A stretch of DNA of 64,000 nucleotides, from assembly GCF_003105115.1 (NCBI RefSeq), contig NZ_QETH01000005.1:53015-117014 (forward strand), given 5' to 3'. A program made the translations under genes and the position numbers. Shown here in pieces: positions 8,045 through 16,568 of this stretch. Source of the DNA: Flavobacterium sp. HTF (lineage in GTDB: Bacteria > Bacteroidota > Bacteroidia > Flavobacteriales > Flavobacteriaceae). The number at the start of each line of letters is the position of its first letter. Position 1 is the first letter of the stretch. A model generated the notes under the pieces. The model was not told the DNA's origin and ran no database searches. It was given only the letters and a program-made list of their open reading frames with translations.

Positions 8045-9370
8045 CTACTCAATCAGACAAATCACAAAAGTAGTTTTACCTTCCTGATTCCTGAAATCGA
8101 GATAACCGCCATGAGCTTCAATAATACTTTTAGAAAGTGTTAAGCCAATTCCAGCGCCTTCTTTGCGGGTAGTAAAAAACGGAAGAAATATTTTATTTTC
8201 TATTTCTTTGTCTATTCCGTTTCCGGTATCAGTGATTTTTATAAATATCCGGTTTTCTTTGATTTCGGCAGCAATAGAAATTTGTTTTTCTATTGCATTT
8301 TCCAGCGCGTGTAAGCTGTTTGTAAGCAGATTGATCAGGGCCTGTTCGATTTGCTCATGATCTACCAAAAGCCAATGATCAAACGAAATCGTGTTTATCA
8401 CTTCAATTTGTTTGTTTTTGAATAACGGATTCATGACCTGAAAACAGTTGTCAATCATTTTTTGCAATTCAATTTTTTCCTTTTTTGGAGAAGGCAGCAT
8501 TGCCAGTTTTCTGTATCCTTCTACAAATTTCTGCAAAAGATCGCTTCGCCTCAGCATCGTTCCCACACCATTTTTAATATCTTCCAGATCCTCGGCTGAA
8601 ATAGAATCCTGTTCTACCAATTCCTGCAGGTTTTGAGAAATAGACCGTATTGGGGTTATCGAATTCAGAAGTTCATGCGAAATGACTTTCATCAGATTGA
8701 CCCAGGCTTCTTTTTCTTTTTTCTCTACCACATTCTGAATAGAATCCAGTAAAACAATAAAATAATCGAGTTCGTAAATTTCGGTTCGGGAAGTCTGCAT
8801 GACAAAAGTCTGGCTATTCTGCTCATTAACACGGATTTCCAATGAAGTCTTGATTTCCTGAAAATCCTGTTCTTCTATCACTTCACATAAAGACGGAAGC
8901 TGGCTTTTTAATAATTTCCAGTTTGAAACTTTGGGAACATCAAAATGTTTTGAGAAATAATCATTCATCAAAAAAACATTCCATTCGCTGTTTTCTTTTT
9001 TGAGGATAATAATTCCGGTTTCAATATTATTCAAAATAGAAGTATAAATAATATCCCTCGAAACCTGTTCATTCTGCTTGCTTTTTAGAATATCATATAA
9101 TTTAAAAAGGTCATTCTGATTCGTTTTGTACCTCGAAAAATCAGAAGAAAAATCATTCTGGATTATCGAAGAAATGGTTTTATCATACAATAGGATGATA
9201 CTTTTGACATAAAAATACAATTCAACAATCAGGAACAGAACAATGAGAAGACCAAAAACAGGTGCAAAAACAAATTTGATTTTATGCAGGTAAACAGAAA
9301 ATTCAATTCCTGCCAGGATCAAAAGCAATCTCAGAAAAAGCAATTGATATGTTTTTAAGGACTTAAGCAT
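8045..9370 (-). CDS. Membrane sensor histidine kinase of the NtrY/NtrB type
   Basis: Two adjacent hydrophobic segments (about residues 9-28 and 33-56) anchor the N-terminus, with almost no periplasmic loop. A PAS-like region (about 105-215) and a HisKA/HATPase core follow. The H-box is SHELLNSITP with the phosphoaccepting residue at His232; the N-box, G1 (DTGNGID) and G2 (GAGIGLTLS) motifs are intact. It begins one base after the end of the sigma54 regulator gene and should phosphorylate that regulator. With no large sensor domain outside the membrane, it probably senses a membrane or internal signal. The divergent ABC transporter genes are the likely target. Confidence 0.92.
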   Translation of the reverse strand: MLKSLKTYQLLFLRLLLILAGIEFSVYLHKIKFVFAPVFGLLIVLFLIVELYFYVKSIILLYDKTISSIIQNDFSSDFSRYKTNQNDLFKLYDILKSKQNEQVSRDIIYTSILNNIETGIIILKKENSEWNVFLMNDYFSKHFDVPKVSNWKLLKSQLPSLCEVIEEQDFQEIKTSLEIRVNEQNSQTFVMQTSRTEIYELDYFIVLLDSIQNVVEKKEKEAWVNLMKVISHELLNSITPIRSISQNLQELVEQDSISAEDLEDIKNGVGTMLRRSDLLQKFVEGYRKLAMLPSPKKEKIELQKMIDNCFQVMNPLFKNKQIEVINTISFDHWLLVDHEQIEQALINLLTNSLHALENAIEKQISIAAEIKENRIFIKITDTGNGIDKEIENKIFLPFFTTRKEGAGIGLTLSKSIIEAHGGYLDFRNQEGKTTFVICLIE

Positions 9371-9371
9371 A

Positions 9372-10721
9372 TTAATTGGTGCTGATGTTATATTTTTCTA
9401 AGCGTCGGTACAACGAACCTCTTGACAATCCGAGTTCTTCGGCGGTTTTGCTGATATTGTTGTTATTTTTTAATAACGCTTTCTCAACAGTTGCTTTTTC
9501 TACCGCAGAAAGCTGAATCTCATCCGGGTTGTCTTCATATTCGGTAATCTGTTCCAGATCTAAATCTGAAACTGTAATTATATTGTTTTCACACAGAATT
9601 ACAGCCCGTTCAATTTTGTTTTCCATTTCGCGGATATTTCCTTTCCAGGCATGTTTCTCAATTTGTTCCAGTACTTTTTTATCAAAAATAATAGTGTCCC
9701 TGCCGTATTTATCAACCATTTTCTGAAGGAGATATTCTGCCAGCGGAATTTTATCTTCATTACGTTCACGCAGCGGCGGCAGCACGATTTCCATCGTATT
9801 GATTCGGTAATATAAATCCTCACGGAAATTTTTATCGGCAACTTCCAGTTTCAGGTTTAAATTGGTTGCGGTAATAATGCGAACATCCAAAGGTCTGGGC
9901 TTTGACTCCCCCAGCCTTGTCACCGTTTTACTCTGGATAACCTGCAAAAGTTTCGATTGCAGGTGCAGCGGTACATTTCCTATTTCATCCAAAAAAATAG
10001 TTCCGTTTTGCGCCATTTCAAAACGTCCGGGCGTGTCGGTTTTGGCATCCGTAAAAGCGCCTTTTGCATAACCAAACAATTCACTTTCAAAAATATTGGC
10101 ATTGAGCGAACCCAGATCAACAGCAACAAAAGGTTTGTTTTTTCTTTCTGACTCATGGTAAATATGATGTGCCAAAACGAATTTTCCGGTACCATTTTCT
10201 CCCAGAATCAAAACATTCGCATCGGTTTTAGCTACCTTATCGGCCAGGGAATAGGCCTTTTTGATAATCTCAGAATTACCGGCAAAAAACTCTGTTTTAA
10301 TTTCAATATCCTTAGATTTTCTCCTTTCTTTTCGGCTTTTATCAGCCGCCTGTTTTACAGATTCAAGCAGTTTTGTATTTTCCCACGGTTTTAAGATATA
10401 ATCAAAAGCGCCATTTTTCAAACCTTCTACCGCAGTTTCTACTTTGCCAAAAGCCGTCATTAAAATCACAACCGTTTTGGGTGAAAGCGTTTTTATTTCT
10501 TTCAATAAGTACAATCCTTCTTTTCCGTCCTCAAAACCTATTCTGTAATTCATATCGAGCAAAACGACATCAATGGTATTTTTTGCCAGCAAATCGACAA
10601 TATTTTTTGGATTATTGAGCGTATAAATCGTCTCAAAGTATTTTTTGAGGTACAATTTTGATGCAAAAAGGATGTCTTCCTGATCGTCTATGATTAATAT
10701 TGAAGCGTTTGTCTTTTTCAT
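9372..10721 (-). CDS. Sigma54-dependent response regulator, NtrC family
   Basis: Three domains in 449 residues. A receiver (about 1-125) has acidic residues DD at 12-13 and phosphoacceptor Asp56. The AAA+ ATPase has Walker A GENGTGK (174-180), the sigma54-contacting loop as GAFTDA (221-226, canonical GAFTGA) and Walker B FLDE (243-246). A Fis-type helix-turn-helix near the C-terminus reads ISKTAEELGLSRGSLYRRL. It activates RNA polymerase-sigma54 at promoters with upstream sites. It is the first gene of a leftward pair with the kinase. Overlapping palindromes just upstream of its start are the best candidate binding sites, for autoregulation and for the divergent ABC operon. Confidence 0.95.
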   Translation of the reverse strand: MKKTNASILIIDDQEDILFASKLYLKKYFETIYTLNNPKNIVDLLAKNTIDVVLLDMNYRIGFEDGKEGLYLLKEIKTLSPKTVVILMTAFGKVETAVEGLKNGAFDYILKPWENTKLLESVKQAADKSRKERRKSKDIEIKTEFFAGNSEIIKKAYSLADKVAKTDANVLILGENGTGKFVLAHHIYHESERKNKPFVAVDLGSLNANIFESELFGYAKGAFTDAKTDTPGRFEMAQNGTIFLDEIGNVPLHLQSKLLQVIQSKTVTRLGESKPRPLDVRIITATNLNLKLEVADKNFREDLYYRINTMEIVLPPLRERNEDKIPLAEYLLQKMVDKYGRDTIIFDKKVLEQIEKHAWKGNIREMENKIERAVILCENNIITVSDLDLEQITEYEDNPDEIQLSAVEKATVEKALLKNNNNISKTAEELGLSRGSLYRRLEKYNISTN

Positions 10722-10733
10722 TTTTGTTCGGTT

Positions 10734-10761
10734 TTGGACGAAAGGTGTCCAATTATGGACA
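10734..10761. promoter_or_regulatory. Overlapping palindromic operator (likely regulator binding site)
   Basis: Two interlocked inverted repeats: TTGGAC (10734-10739) with GTCCAA (10747-10752), and TGTCCA (10746-10751) with TGGACA (10756-10761). It lies between the divergent regulator/kinase unit and the ABC transporter operon, 13 bases from the regulator's ATG. NtrC-family proteins bind dyads as dimers, so this is a likely enhancer-type site. The assignment to this regulator is inference. Confidence 0.6.
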
Positions 10762-10823
10762 GTTTGGCTTTTTGTTAAAAAATAAAATTTTAAGAATAAG
10801 GCAGTTACATTTTTTTAAATTTT

Positions 10824-10839
10824 TGGCATGAAAATCACA
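10824..10839 (+). promoter_or_regulatory. Weak sigma54-like promoter candidate
   Basis: TGGCATGAAAATCACA compares with the -24/-12 consensus TGGCAC-N5-TTGCA. The -24 half is good; the -12 half reads TCACA with two mismatches, including the G of the GC pair. It lies about 65 bases downstream of the palindromes and about 165 bases before the ABC ATPase start, a workable geometry. Confidence 0.35.
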
Positions 10840-11005
10840 TTAAGACTGGTAAATCATTAATAATTAACCTCTTTCGAAAGTAAAAATAATAAAATAAACA
10901 TCTAATCTGCATGGTTAATTATCTTAATTTTCAGGCGTGATTCTTTTACTTCAGAAGAAAAATAATTTTAAAAAAAAACATTTAATCCAAACAAAAACAT
11001 CCATT

Positions 11006-11716
11006 ATGATTGCCATTACAAAACTTTCAAAAGTATTTAGAACTGAAGAATTAGAAACCAGAGCATTAAGTGAAATTTCTTTAAAAATTAACCAGGGCGA
11101 TTTCGTATCGATCATGGGACCATCAGGAAGCGGAAAATCGACTTTATTAAATATTGTCGGATTACTCGACAGTGCGTCTGACGGAAGTTATCTATTGCTG
11201 AATCAGGAAATGATCGGATTGAAAGAAAAACTGAAATCAAAAGCAAGAAAAGAAAACATCGGATTCATTTTTCAAAATTTCAACCTGATTGATGAATTAT
11301 CAGTGTATGACAATATCGAATTGCCACTGATTTACAACAATGTCCCTTCTTCTGAAAGAAAAACAAAAGTGCATGAAATTGCCACTAAACTAAATATAGC
11401 ACACCGGTTAAAACATTATCCGCAACAGCTTTCGGGCGGACAGCAGCAGCGTGTAGCTGTCGCAAGAGCTTTGATCAATGATCCGAAAATAATCCTAGCC
11501 GATGAGCCTACGGGAAATCTGGACAGTAAAAACGGTAATGAGGTTATGGAATTACTAACCAATCTTCACGCCAACGGAGCAACAATCCTGATGGTAACAC
11601 ATTCTGATTATGATGCTTCATTTTCGCAAAAAACAATTTTAATGAAAGACGGCGCTATTCTTTCAGAAAAAATAAATCACAGAAATGTAGACGTTTTAGT
11701 AACTTCTAATAATTAG
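11006..11716 (+). CDS. ABC transporter ATP-binding protein (LolD/MacB class)
   Basis: A 236-residue ABC ATPase with Walker [10 protein letters not shown], signature [14 protein letters not shown], Walker B ILADEP and the H-loop THSD. The frame extends upstream to a GTG at 10937, but the ATG at 11006 ([11 protein letters not shown]) gives the normal family N-terminus. It belongs to the LolD/MacB/FtsE group, which drives mechanotransmission-type transporters rather than channels. Three FtsX-type permease genes follow with gaps of 1-4 bases, so it probably energises all three. Confidence 0.95.
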   Translation: MIAITKLSKVFRTEELETRALSEISLKINQGDFVSIMGPSGSGKSTLLNIVGLLDSASDGSYLLLNQEMIGLKEKLKSKARKENIGFIFQNFNLIDELSVYDNIELPLIYNNVPSSERKTKVHEIATKLNIAHRLKHYPQQLSGGQQQRVAVARALINDPKIILADEPTGNLDSKNGNEVMELLTNLHANGATILMVTHSDYDASFSQKTILMKDGAILSEKINHRNVDVLVTSNN

Positions 11717-11720
11717 AACA

Positions 11721-14132
11721 ATGCTAAAAAACTGGATACATATATTTATTTACCATATCAAAAATAACAAGCTGTTTACGGCTTTGAATATTTTAGGTTT
11801 GAGTATCGGAATCGCGGGATTAATTTTTGCCATTCTGTATTGGAACGACGAATACTCATATAACAAGTGGGTTCCCGGAAAGGACAAAATGTATATCGTC
11901 ATGAACGATCTGGGAAAAGGAAATGTCTGGGCAACAAACTCGGCTATTACTGCTCCAACGTTAAAATCAACTACTTCTTATTTAGATGATTATTGTTATT
12001 TCGATACCGATTACTCAAAAGAAACGATACAATACAAAGGCAAAACAGAATTGGTTAATAAGATATTTTCTGCTCAGAGTACTTTCTTTTCTTTTTTTCC
12101 ATTTGAATTCAAATATGGAGATCCAAAAAGTGCTCTTCGTGAACCCAATAGTATCACGCTTTCTGAAGAAACTGCTTTTCGTTTATTTCAGAACGAAAAT
12201 CCTGTTGGAAAACAAGTACGATTTGCTGAAAAATCATTTGTTGTTCGTGGTGTTTATCGCTTAAACGAAAAATCGGCCGTGATGCCAAATGCAATTTCGA
12301 ACATTGTTCAGGAAAATATCGATAAACATAAAGATCACTGGGGTTTTAATTTTGGTTTGATCTTAAGACTAAAAAAACAGGCTGATGCCCCATTGGTAGT
12401 CAAAAGCCTGAATGAAATGTTTATTGAAAAAAACTATAAAAGGCAGGCCAGAAATGAAGGCATGACGCTTGAAATGTTTATCAAAACATATGGTGAACCT
12501 ATGAAAGCCCAATTGCTTCCTTTTGAGGATTCAAGACTTTACAAAGGAAACTACCCATTCCCTGATGGTACCGGAAATCTTCAGCTTTTGCAAATATTAA
12601 TGGGATTGTCGATCCTGATATTGGTTTTGTCAATTGTAAACTATATCAATTTAGCAACGGCAAATGCCATAAAACGGGCCAAAGAAGTTGGGGTTAGAAA
12701 AATTATCGGGGCTACAAAATCTCAGATTATTGCTCAGTTTGTGTTTGAAACGGTATTGATTACACTTTTTGCCATGCTTTTGGCGCTGGTGATAGTCGAA
12801 ATTTCTTTACCATTTTACAATCAGTTTTTAAACAAAGACCTGATTCTTATCGGATCACAATTTTATGTGCAGTTAGTTTTAATCTTTATTGTCGTGATTG
12901 TTGTTTCCGGTGTTTTTCCGGCGGCATACATTGCCAATTTCGAAGTGCTGAAGGTTTTAAAAGGTAATTTTTCACGCAGTAAAAGCGGAATCTGGGTCAG
13001 AAACAGTATGCTGGTTTTACAATTTGCCATAGCTGCTTTTTTTATCATTGGTTCTTTTATTGTCTATCAGCAGGTTAATTACATGACAGAAAAAGATTTG
13101 GGCTTTGAAGGATCACAAGTGATGAATATTGTTTTTAAGGAAAAAAACGGAAAAGGGCAATTTGAACGCTACCAATCCATCAAACAGGAAATTCAGAAAC
13201 TGAAAGGTGTTGAAGCTGTTTCTGTCGGAGCATTTTCTATTGGCGGAGAAGAAAATACATGGGCCGGTTTGCATTATAAAAACAATCCGGAGGTTATAAT
13301 CCAGCAAATTGGTTATGATTTTGGAATGCTGGAAATGCTGGGAATAAAAGTTCTAAAAGGAAGACCGCTCACGGATAAACTTGCTTCGGATACTATTTCT
13401 AATGTTTTACTGAATGAAACAGCAGCTAAAACGATGAATGAAAAAAATCCTCTGGACAAGATAATCGACTGGCAGGGCGAAAAATACAAAGTGGTCGGAA
13501 TCGTTAATAATTTCCATTATTTTAGTTTAGAAAGCGAAATTAGTCCTATGATTTTCTTTCATATAAATACTCAAAAATGGACAGAGAAAAATATACAGAA
13601 TATTTCTGTAAAACTTTCGCCAAAAAATATGTCGCAAACTATTGCCTCTCTTAAGGATTTTTGGTCTAAAAAAGTAGATGCCGAGTATCCTTTTGAATAT
13701 AGTTTTGTTGATAAGAACTTCGCCAGAACGTATGAAAAGTATGAAAATCAGAGAAATCTGTTTGCCTTATTAAATGTGATTGTTATTCTAATTGCTGTTT
13801 TCGGATTGTTTGCGCTGGCCTCTTTTTCTATGGAAAGAAGGTTACGCGAAATCGCCATCAGAAAAACGCTTGGCGCAGAAACCAATGTTTTGCTAAAAGA
13901 ATTATCAAAACAGTATATTCTTTTCTGTGTAATTGGATTTTTGATCGGAATTATTCCTGCTTTTATTTTATTGCAAAAATGGCTTGAAAATTTTGCTTTC
14001 CGTATCGATATTCCATTCCTGCCATTTATTCTTGCTTTTGTGTCTTTGTTATTCCTGACACTGACAATCGTTTTGGCAAAAGCGTACCAGGTAACAAAAG
14101 TGGACATTTTAAAATATTTAAAATACGAGTAA
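11721..14132 (+). CDS. FtsX/MacB-type ABC permease, paralogue 1
   Basis: An 803-residue permease of the duplicated type common in Bacteroidota. There is an N-terminal membrane span (about 20-40), a large periplasmic MacB-like domain, FtsX core 1 with three spans (about 285-410), a further span and periplasmic domain (about 430-675), and FtsX core 2 (about 675-803). It keeps the hallmark AIKRAKEVGVRKIIGA and its C-terminal counterpart REIAIRKTLGAE. Such proteins move lipids, lipoproteins or peptides or transmit signals in the envelope; the substrate here is unknown. It is the first of three tandem paralogues behind one ATPase. Confidence 0.9.
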   Translation: MLKNWIHIFIYHIKNNKLFTALNILGLSIGIAGLIFAILYWNDEYSYNKWVPGKDKMYIVMNDLGKGNVWATNSAITAPTLKSTTSYLDDYCYFDTDYSKETIQYKGKTELVNKIFSAQSTFFSFFPFEFKYGDPKSALREPNSITLSEETAFRLFQNENPVGKQVRFAEKSFVVRGVYRLNEKSAVMPNAISNIVQENIDKHKDHWGFNFGLILRLKKQADAPLVVKSLNEMFIEKNYKRQARNEGMTLEMFIKTYGEPMKAQLLPFEDSRLYKGNYPFPDGTGNLQLLQILMGLSILILVLSIVNYINLATANAIKRAKEVGVRKIIGATKSQIIAQFVFETVLITLFAMLLALVIVEISLPFYNQFLNKDLILIGSQFYVQLVLIFIVVIVVSGVFPAAYIANFEVLKVLKGNFSRSKSGIWVRNSMLVLQFAIAAFFIIGSFIVYQQVNYMTEKDLGFEGSQVMNIVFKEKNGKGQFERYQSIKQEIQKLKGVEAVSVGAFSIGGEENTWAGLHYKNNPEVIIQQIGYDFGMLEMLGIKVLKGRPLTDKLASDTISNVLLNETAAKTMNEKNPLDKIIDWQGEKYKVVGIVNNFHYFSLESEISPMIFFHINTQKWTEKNIQNISVKLSPKNMSQTIASLKDFWSKKVDAEYPFEYSFVDKNFARTYEKYENQRNLFALLNVIVILIAVFGLFALASFSMERRLREIAIRKTLGAETNVLLKELSKQYILFCVIGFLIGIIPAFILLQKWLENFAFRIDIPFLPFILAFVSLLFLTLTIVLAKAYQVTKVDILKYLKYE

Positions 14133-14149
14133 AATGCTAAAAAACTGGA
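14041..14149 (+). repeat. Permease-junction direct repeat, copy 1
   Basis: This 109-base segment spans the 3' end of permease 1 and the first codons of permease 2. It matches 16460-16568 with three single-base differences. The equivalent 3' end of permease 3 (before 18976) is clearly more diverged. Confidence 0.85.
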
Positions 14150-16551
14150 TCAATATATTTATTTACCAACTCAGGAATAATAAATTATTTGCTGCACTTA
14201 ACGTTTTAGGATTATCAATTGGGATTTCAGGTTTAATTTTCGCATTGCTATATTGGAACGACGAACAAAGTTACAATGCCTGGAATCCTGAAAAAGACAA
14301 GGTATATCAAGTTTTAGTGCAATTGAAAGATATGACTTCCTGGTCAAGTTGTGCCTTATTTTTAAAACCAGACCTTGATGCAGATCCAAATATTGAAACC
14401 ATAATGTATGGGGACGATTGGTATCAAAAAAATAAAATTATTTACAAAGGAAAGACAGAATTTGTAGATAAAATCATTAATGTACAACATAACTTTTTTT
14501 CCTTTTTTCCTTTTGAAATCATAAAGGGAAATGCAATTTCGTCAATTAAAGACGATTCTGGTATTGCGATTTCAGAGAATATTGCAAAAAGAGTGTTCGG
14601 CAATGAAAATCCGATTGGGAAGCAAATTAAATGTTTTAATCAACTATTTTCTGTTCGGGCAGTTTATCGGGTTCCGGGAAACTCATCCATTGCGCCAAAT
14701 GTTATAATTAATAAAATGGATCAACTCGTAAATTCCACGATAATAAATCCGTTTGTTTTTAAATTATTACTAAAAGTTAAAGATCCATCAAAACTTGAAA
14801 TTACAAGAAAAAAACTGGAACGGATCTATAACTATGATTTCATTAAACGTTTAGCAAAAGAAGAAGGCTTTACGTTTGAGGACATGGGAAAGAAAGTAGG
14901 TTATTTTAATGTCGTAATAGAACCGCTTTCGCAAGCCCGATTGCATTCTATAACAGATGGTTATCCTGAAGGCAGAGGCAATTATCAATTTTTAGTAATC
15001 ATGATGGGTTTATCAATTTTGATTCTCATTTTATCAATTATTAATTACATCAATCTCGCTACCGCAAATGCAGTAAAACGAGCCAAGGAAGTTGGGATAC
15101 GTAAAATTACCGGGGCTTCTAAGAGAAATATTATCTGTCAATTTATTTTTGAAACTATTCTAACCACTTCTTTTTCAATTTTACTGGCATTAGTAATCGT
15201 AGAAATGACTTTGCCTTATTACAATAATTTCTTAAACAAAGATCTCATACTTCCTGGAAATCAATTTTACTGGCAATTGCTTTTAATTTTTATAATCACT
15301 GTATTTACAGCCGGACTATTTCCTGCAGTTTATGTAGCGAATTTTGAAACTTTAAAAGTTTTGAAAGGAAATTTTGGAAGAAGTAAAAACGGAATCTGGC
15401 TGCGAAACGGGATGCTCATTTTTCAATTTGCAATTGCAGCTTTTTTTATAATCGGATCTTATATTGTTTATGAACAAATTCAGTATCTACAAAACAAAGA
15501 TCTTGGTTTTAAAGGAAATCAGGTAATTTCTGTAGCATTAAACTTTCCTTCTTCAGAATATGAAGGAAAAAATACAGAAAAAAACATCTACAGCAAATAC
15601 AGTGTTATAAAAGATCAATTAAGTAAAATTAAAGGCGTTGAAGAAATTTCGACCGGTCTTATTGCTTTTGATGGTTCTGACAATTTTATTAGTCCTGTGC
15701 TTTATAAAGATGAGCTTTTTAAAGAAAGAACAATCGCATTAGATTATGGCATGTTTGAAATGTTGAATATCAAAATTGTAAAAGGAAGAAATTTTGACAG
15801 AAAAATAGCTTCAGACACTATCAATTCGGTGATTATAAACGAAAGTGCTTTAAAGTTGATGAATATTAAGAATCCGATTGGGGCAGAATTAGTAATACGA
15901 GATCAAAAATTAAAAATCATTGGTATTGTTCAGGATTTTAATTTATTAAGTCCGGAACTGAAAGTGCCTCCTATTTCATTCTATCATTTAAAAACCTTAG
16001 CAATGGCACATAACATCAACAAGGTTTTTATAAAATTAAAACTTGATGATTCAGGAAATACCATTGAAGATATAGAAAAATTATGGTCGAAAGTGGATAC
16101 GGAATATCCCTTTAAATATGATTTTGTAGATAAGGAATACGCCCGAACATATGAATCTTATGTAAAGCAAAAGAATTTGTTTTCACTCCTGAATATTGTA
16201 GTAATTCTTATTGCTTTGTTTGGTTTGTTTGCATTGGCATCCTATTCCATTCAAAGAAGATTAAAAGAAATTGCAATCAGAAAAACGCTCGGTGCCGAAA
16301 CAAATGCATTATTAAAAGAACTCACTAAGCAATATGTCGTTTACTGCGTAATTGGTTTTCTAATCGGAATTATTCCTGCTTATTTATTATTACAAAAATG
16401 GCTCACCAATTTCGTTTTCCGAATTGATATAACCATTTTTCCATTCTTAATTGCCTTTGTGTCTTTGTTACTCCTGACACTGACAATCGTTTTGGCAAAA
16501 GCGTATCAGGTAACAAAAGTGGACATTTTAAAACATTTAAAATACGAGTAA
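14134..16551 (+). CDS. FtsX/MacB-type ABC permease, paralogue 2
   Basis: Same architecture and length (805 residues) as its neighbours, with AVKRAKEVGIRKITGA in core 1 and KEIAIRKTLGAE in core 2. The periplasmic domain between the cores is more like paralogue 3 than paralogue 1 (for example YEGKN-TEKNIYSKY here and YEGEN-IDKNIFNKY in paralogue 3). It follows paralogue 1 with a single base between. The last ~95 coding bases of paralogue 1 and the start of this gene (14041-14149) are nearly identical to the corresponding junction with paralogue 3 (16460-16568, 3 differences in 109), indicating recent duplication or gene conversion. Visible codon choice is somewhat more AT-rich than in the other two. 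Confidence 0.9.
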   Translation: MLKNWINIFIYQLRNNKLFAALNVLGLSIGISGLIFALLYWNDEQSYNAWNPEKDKVYQVLVQLKDMTSWSSCALFLKPDLDADPNIETIMYGDDWYQKNKIIYKGKTEFVDKIINVQHNFFSFFPFEIIKGNAISSIKDDSGIAISENIAKRVFGNENPIGKQIKCFNQLFSVRAVYRVPGNSSIAPNVIINKMDQLVNSTIINPFVFKLLLKVKDPSKLEITRKKLERIYNYDFIKRLAKEEGFTFEDMGKKVGYFNVVIEPLSQARLHSITDGYPEGRGNYQFLVIMMGLSILILILSIINYINLATANAVKRAKEVGIRKITGASKRNIICQFIFETILTTSFSILLALVIVEMTLPYYNNFLNKDLILPGNQFYWQLLLIFIITVFTAGLFPAVYVANFETLKVLKGNFGRSKNGIWLRNGMLIFQFAIAAFFIIGSYIVYEQIQYLQNKDLGFKGNQVISVALNFPSSEYEGKNTEKNIYSKYSVIKDQLSKIKGVEEISTGLIAFDGSDNFISPVLYKDELFKERTIALDYGMFEMLNIKIVKGRNFDRKIASDTINSVIINESALKLMNIKNPIGAELVIRDQKLKIIGIVQDFNLLSPELKVPPISFYHLKTLAMAHNINKVFIKLKLDDSGNTIEDIEKLWSKVDTEYPFKYDFVDKEYARTYESYVKQKNLFSLLNIVVILIALFGLFALASYSIQRRLKEIAIRKTLGAETNALLKELTKQYVVYCVIGFLIGIIPAYLLLQKWLTNFVFRIDITIFPFLIAFVSLLLLTLTIVLAKAYQVTKVDILKHLKYE

Positions 16552-16568
16552 AATGCTAAAAAACTGGA
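16460..16568 (+). repeat. Permease-junction direct repeat, copy 2
   Basis: This spans the 3' end of permease 2 and the first codons of permease 3; it matches 14041-14149. Recombination between the copies would delete or amplify exactly one permease gene while keeping intact reading frames. Confidence 0.85.
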
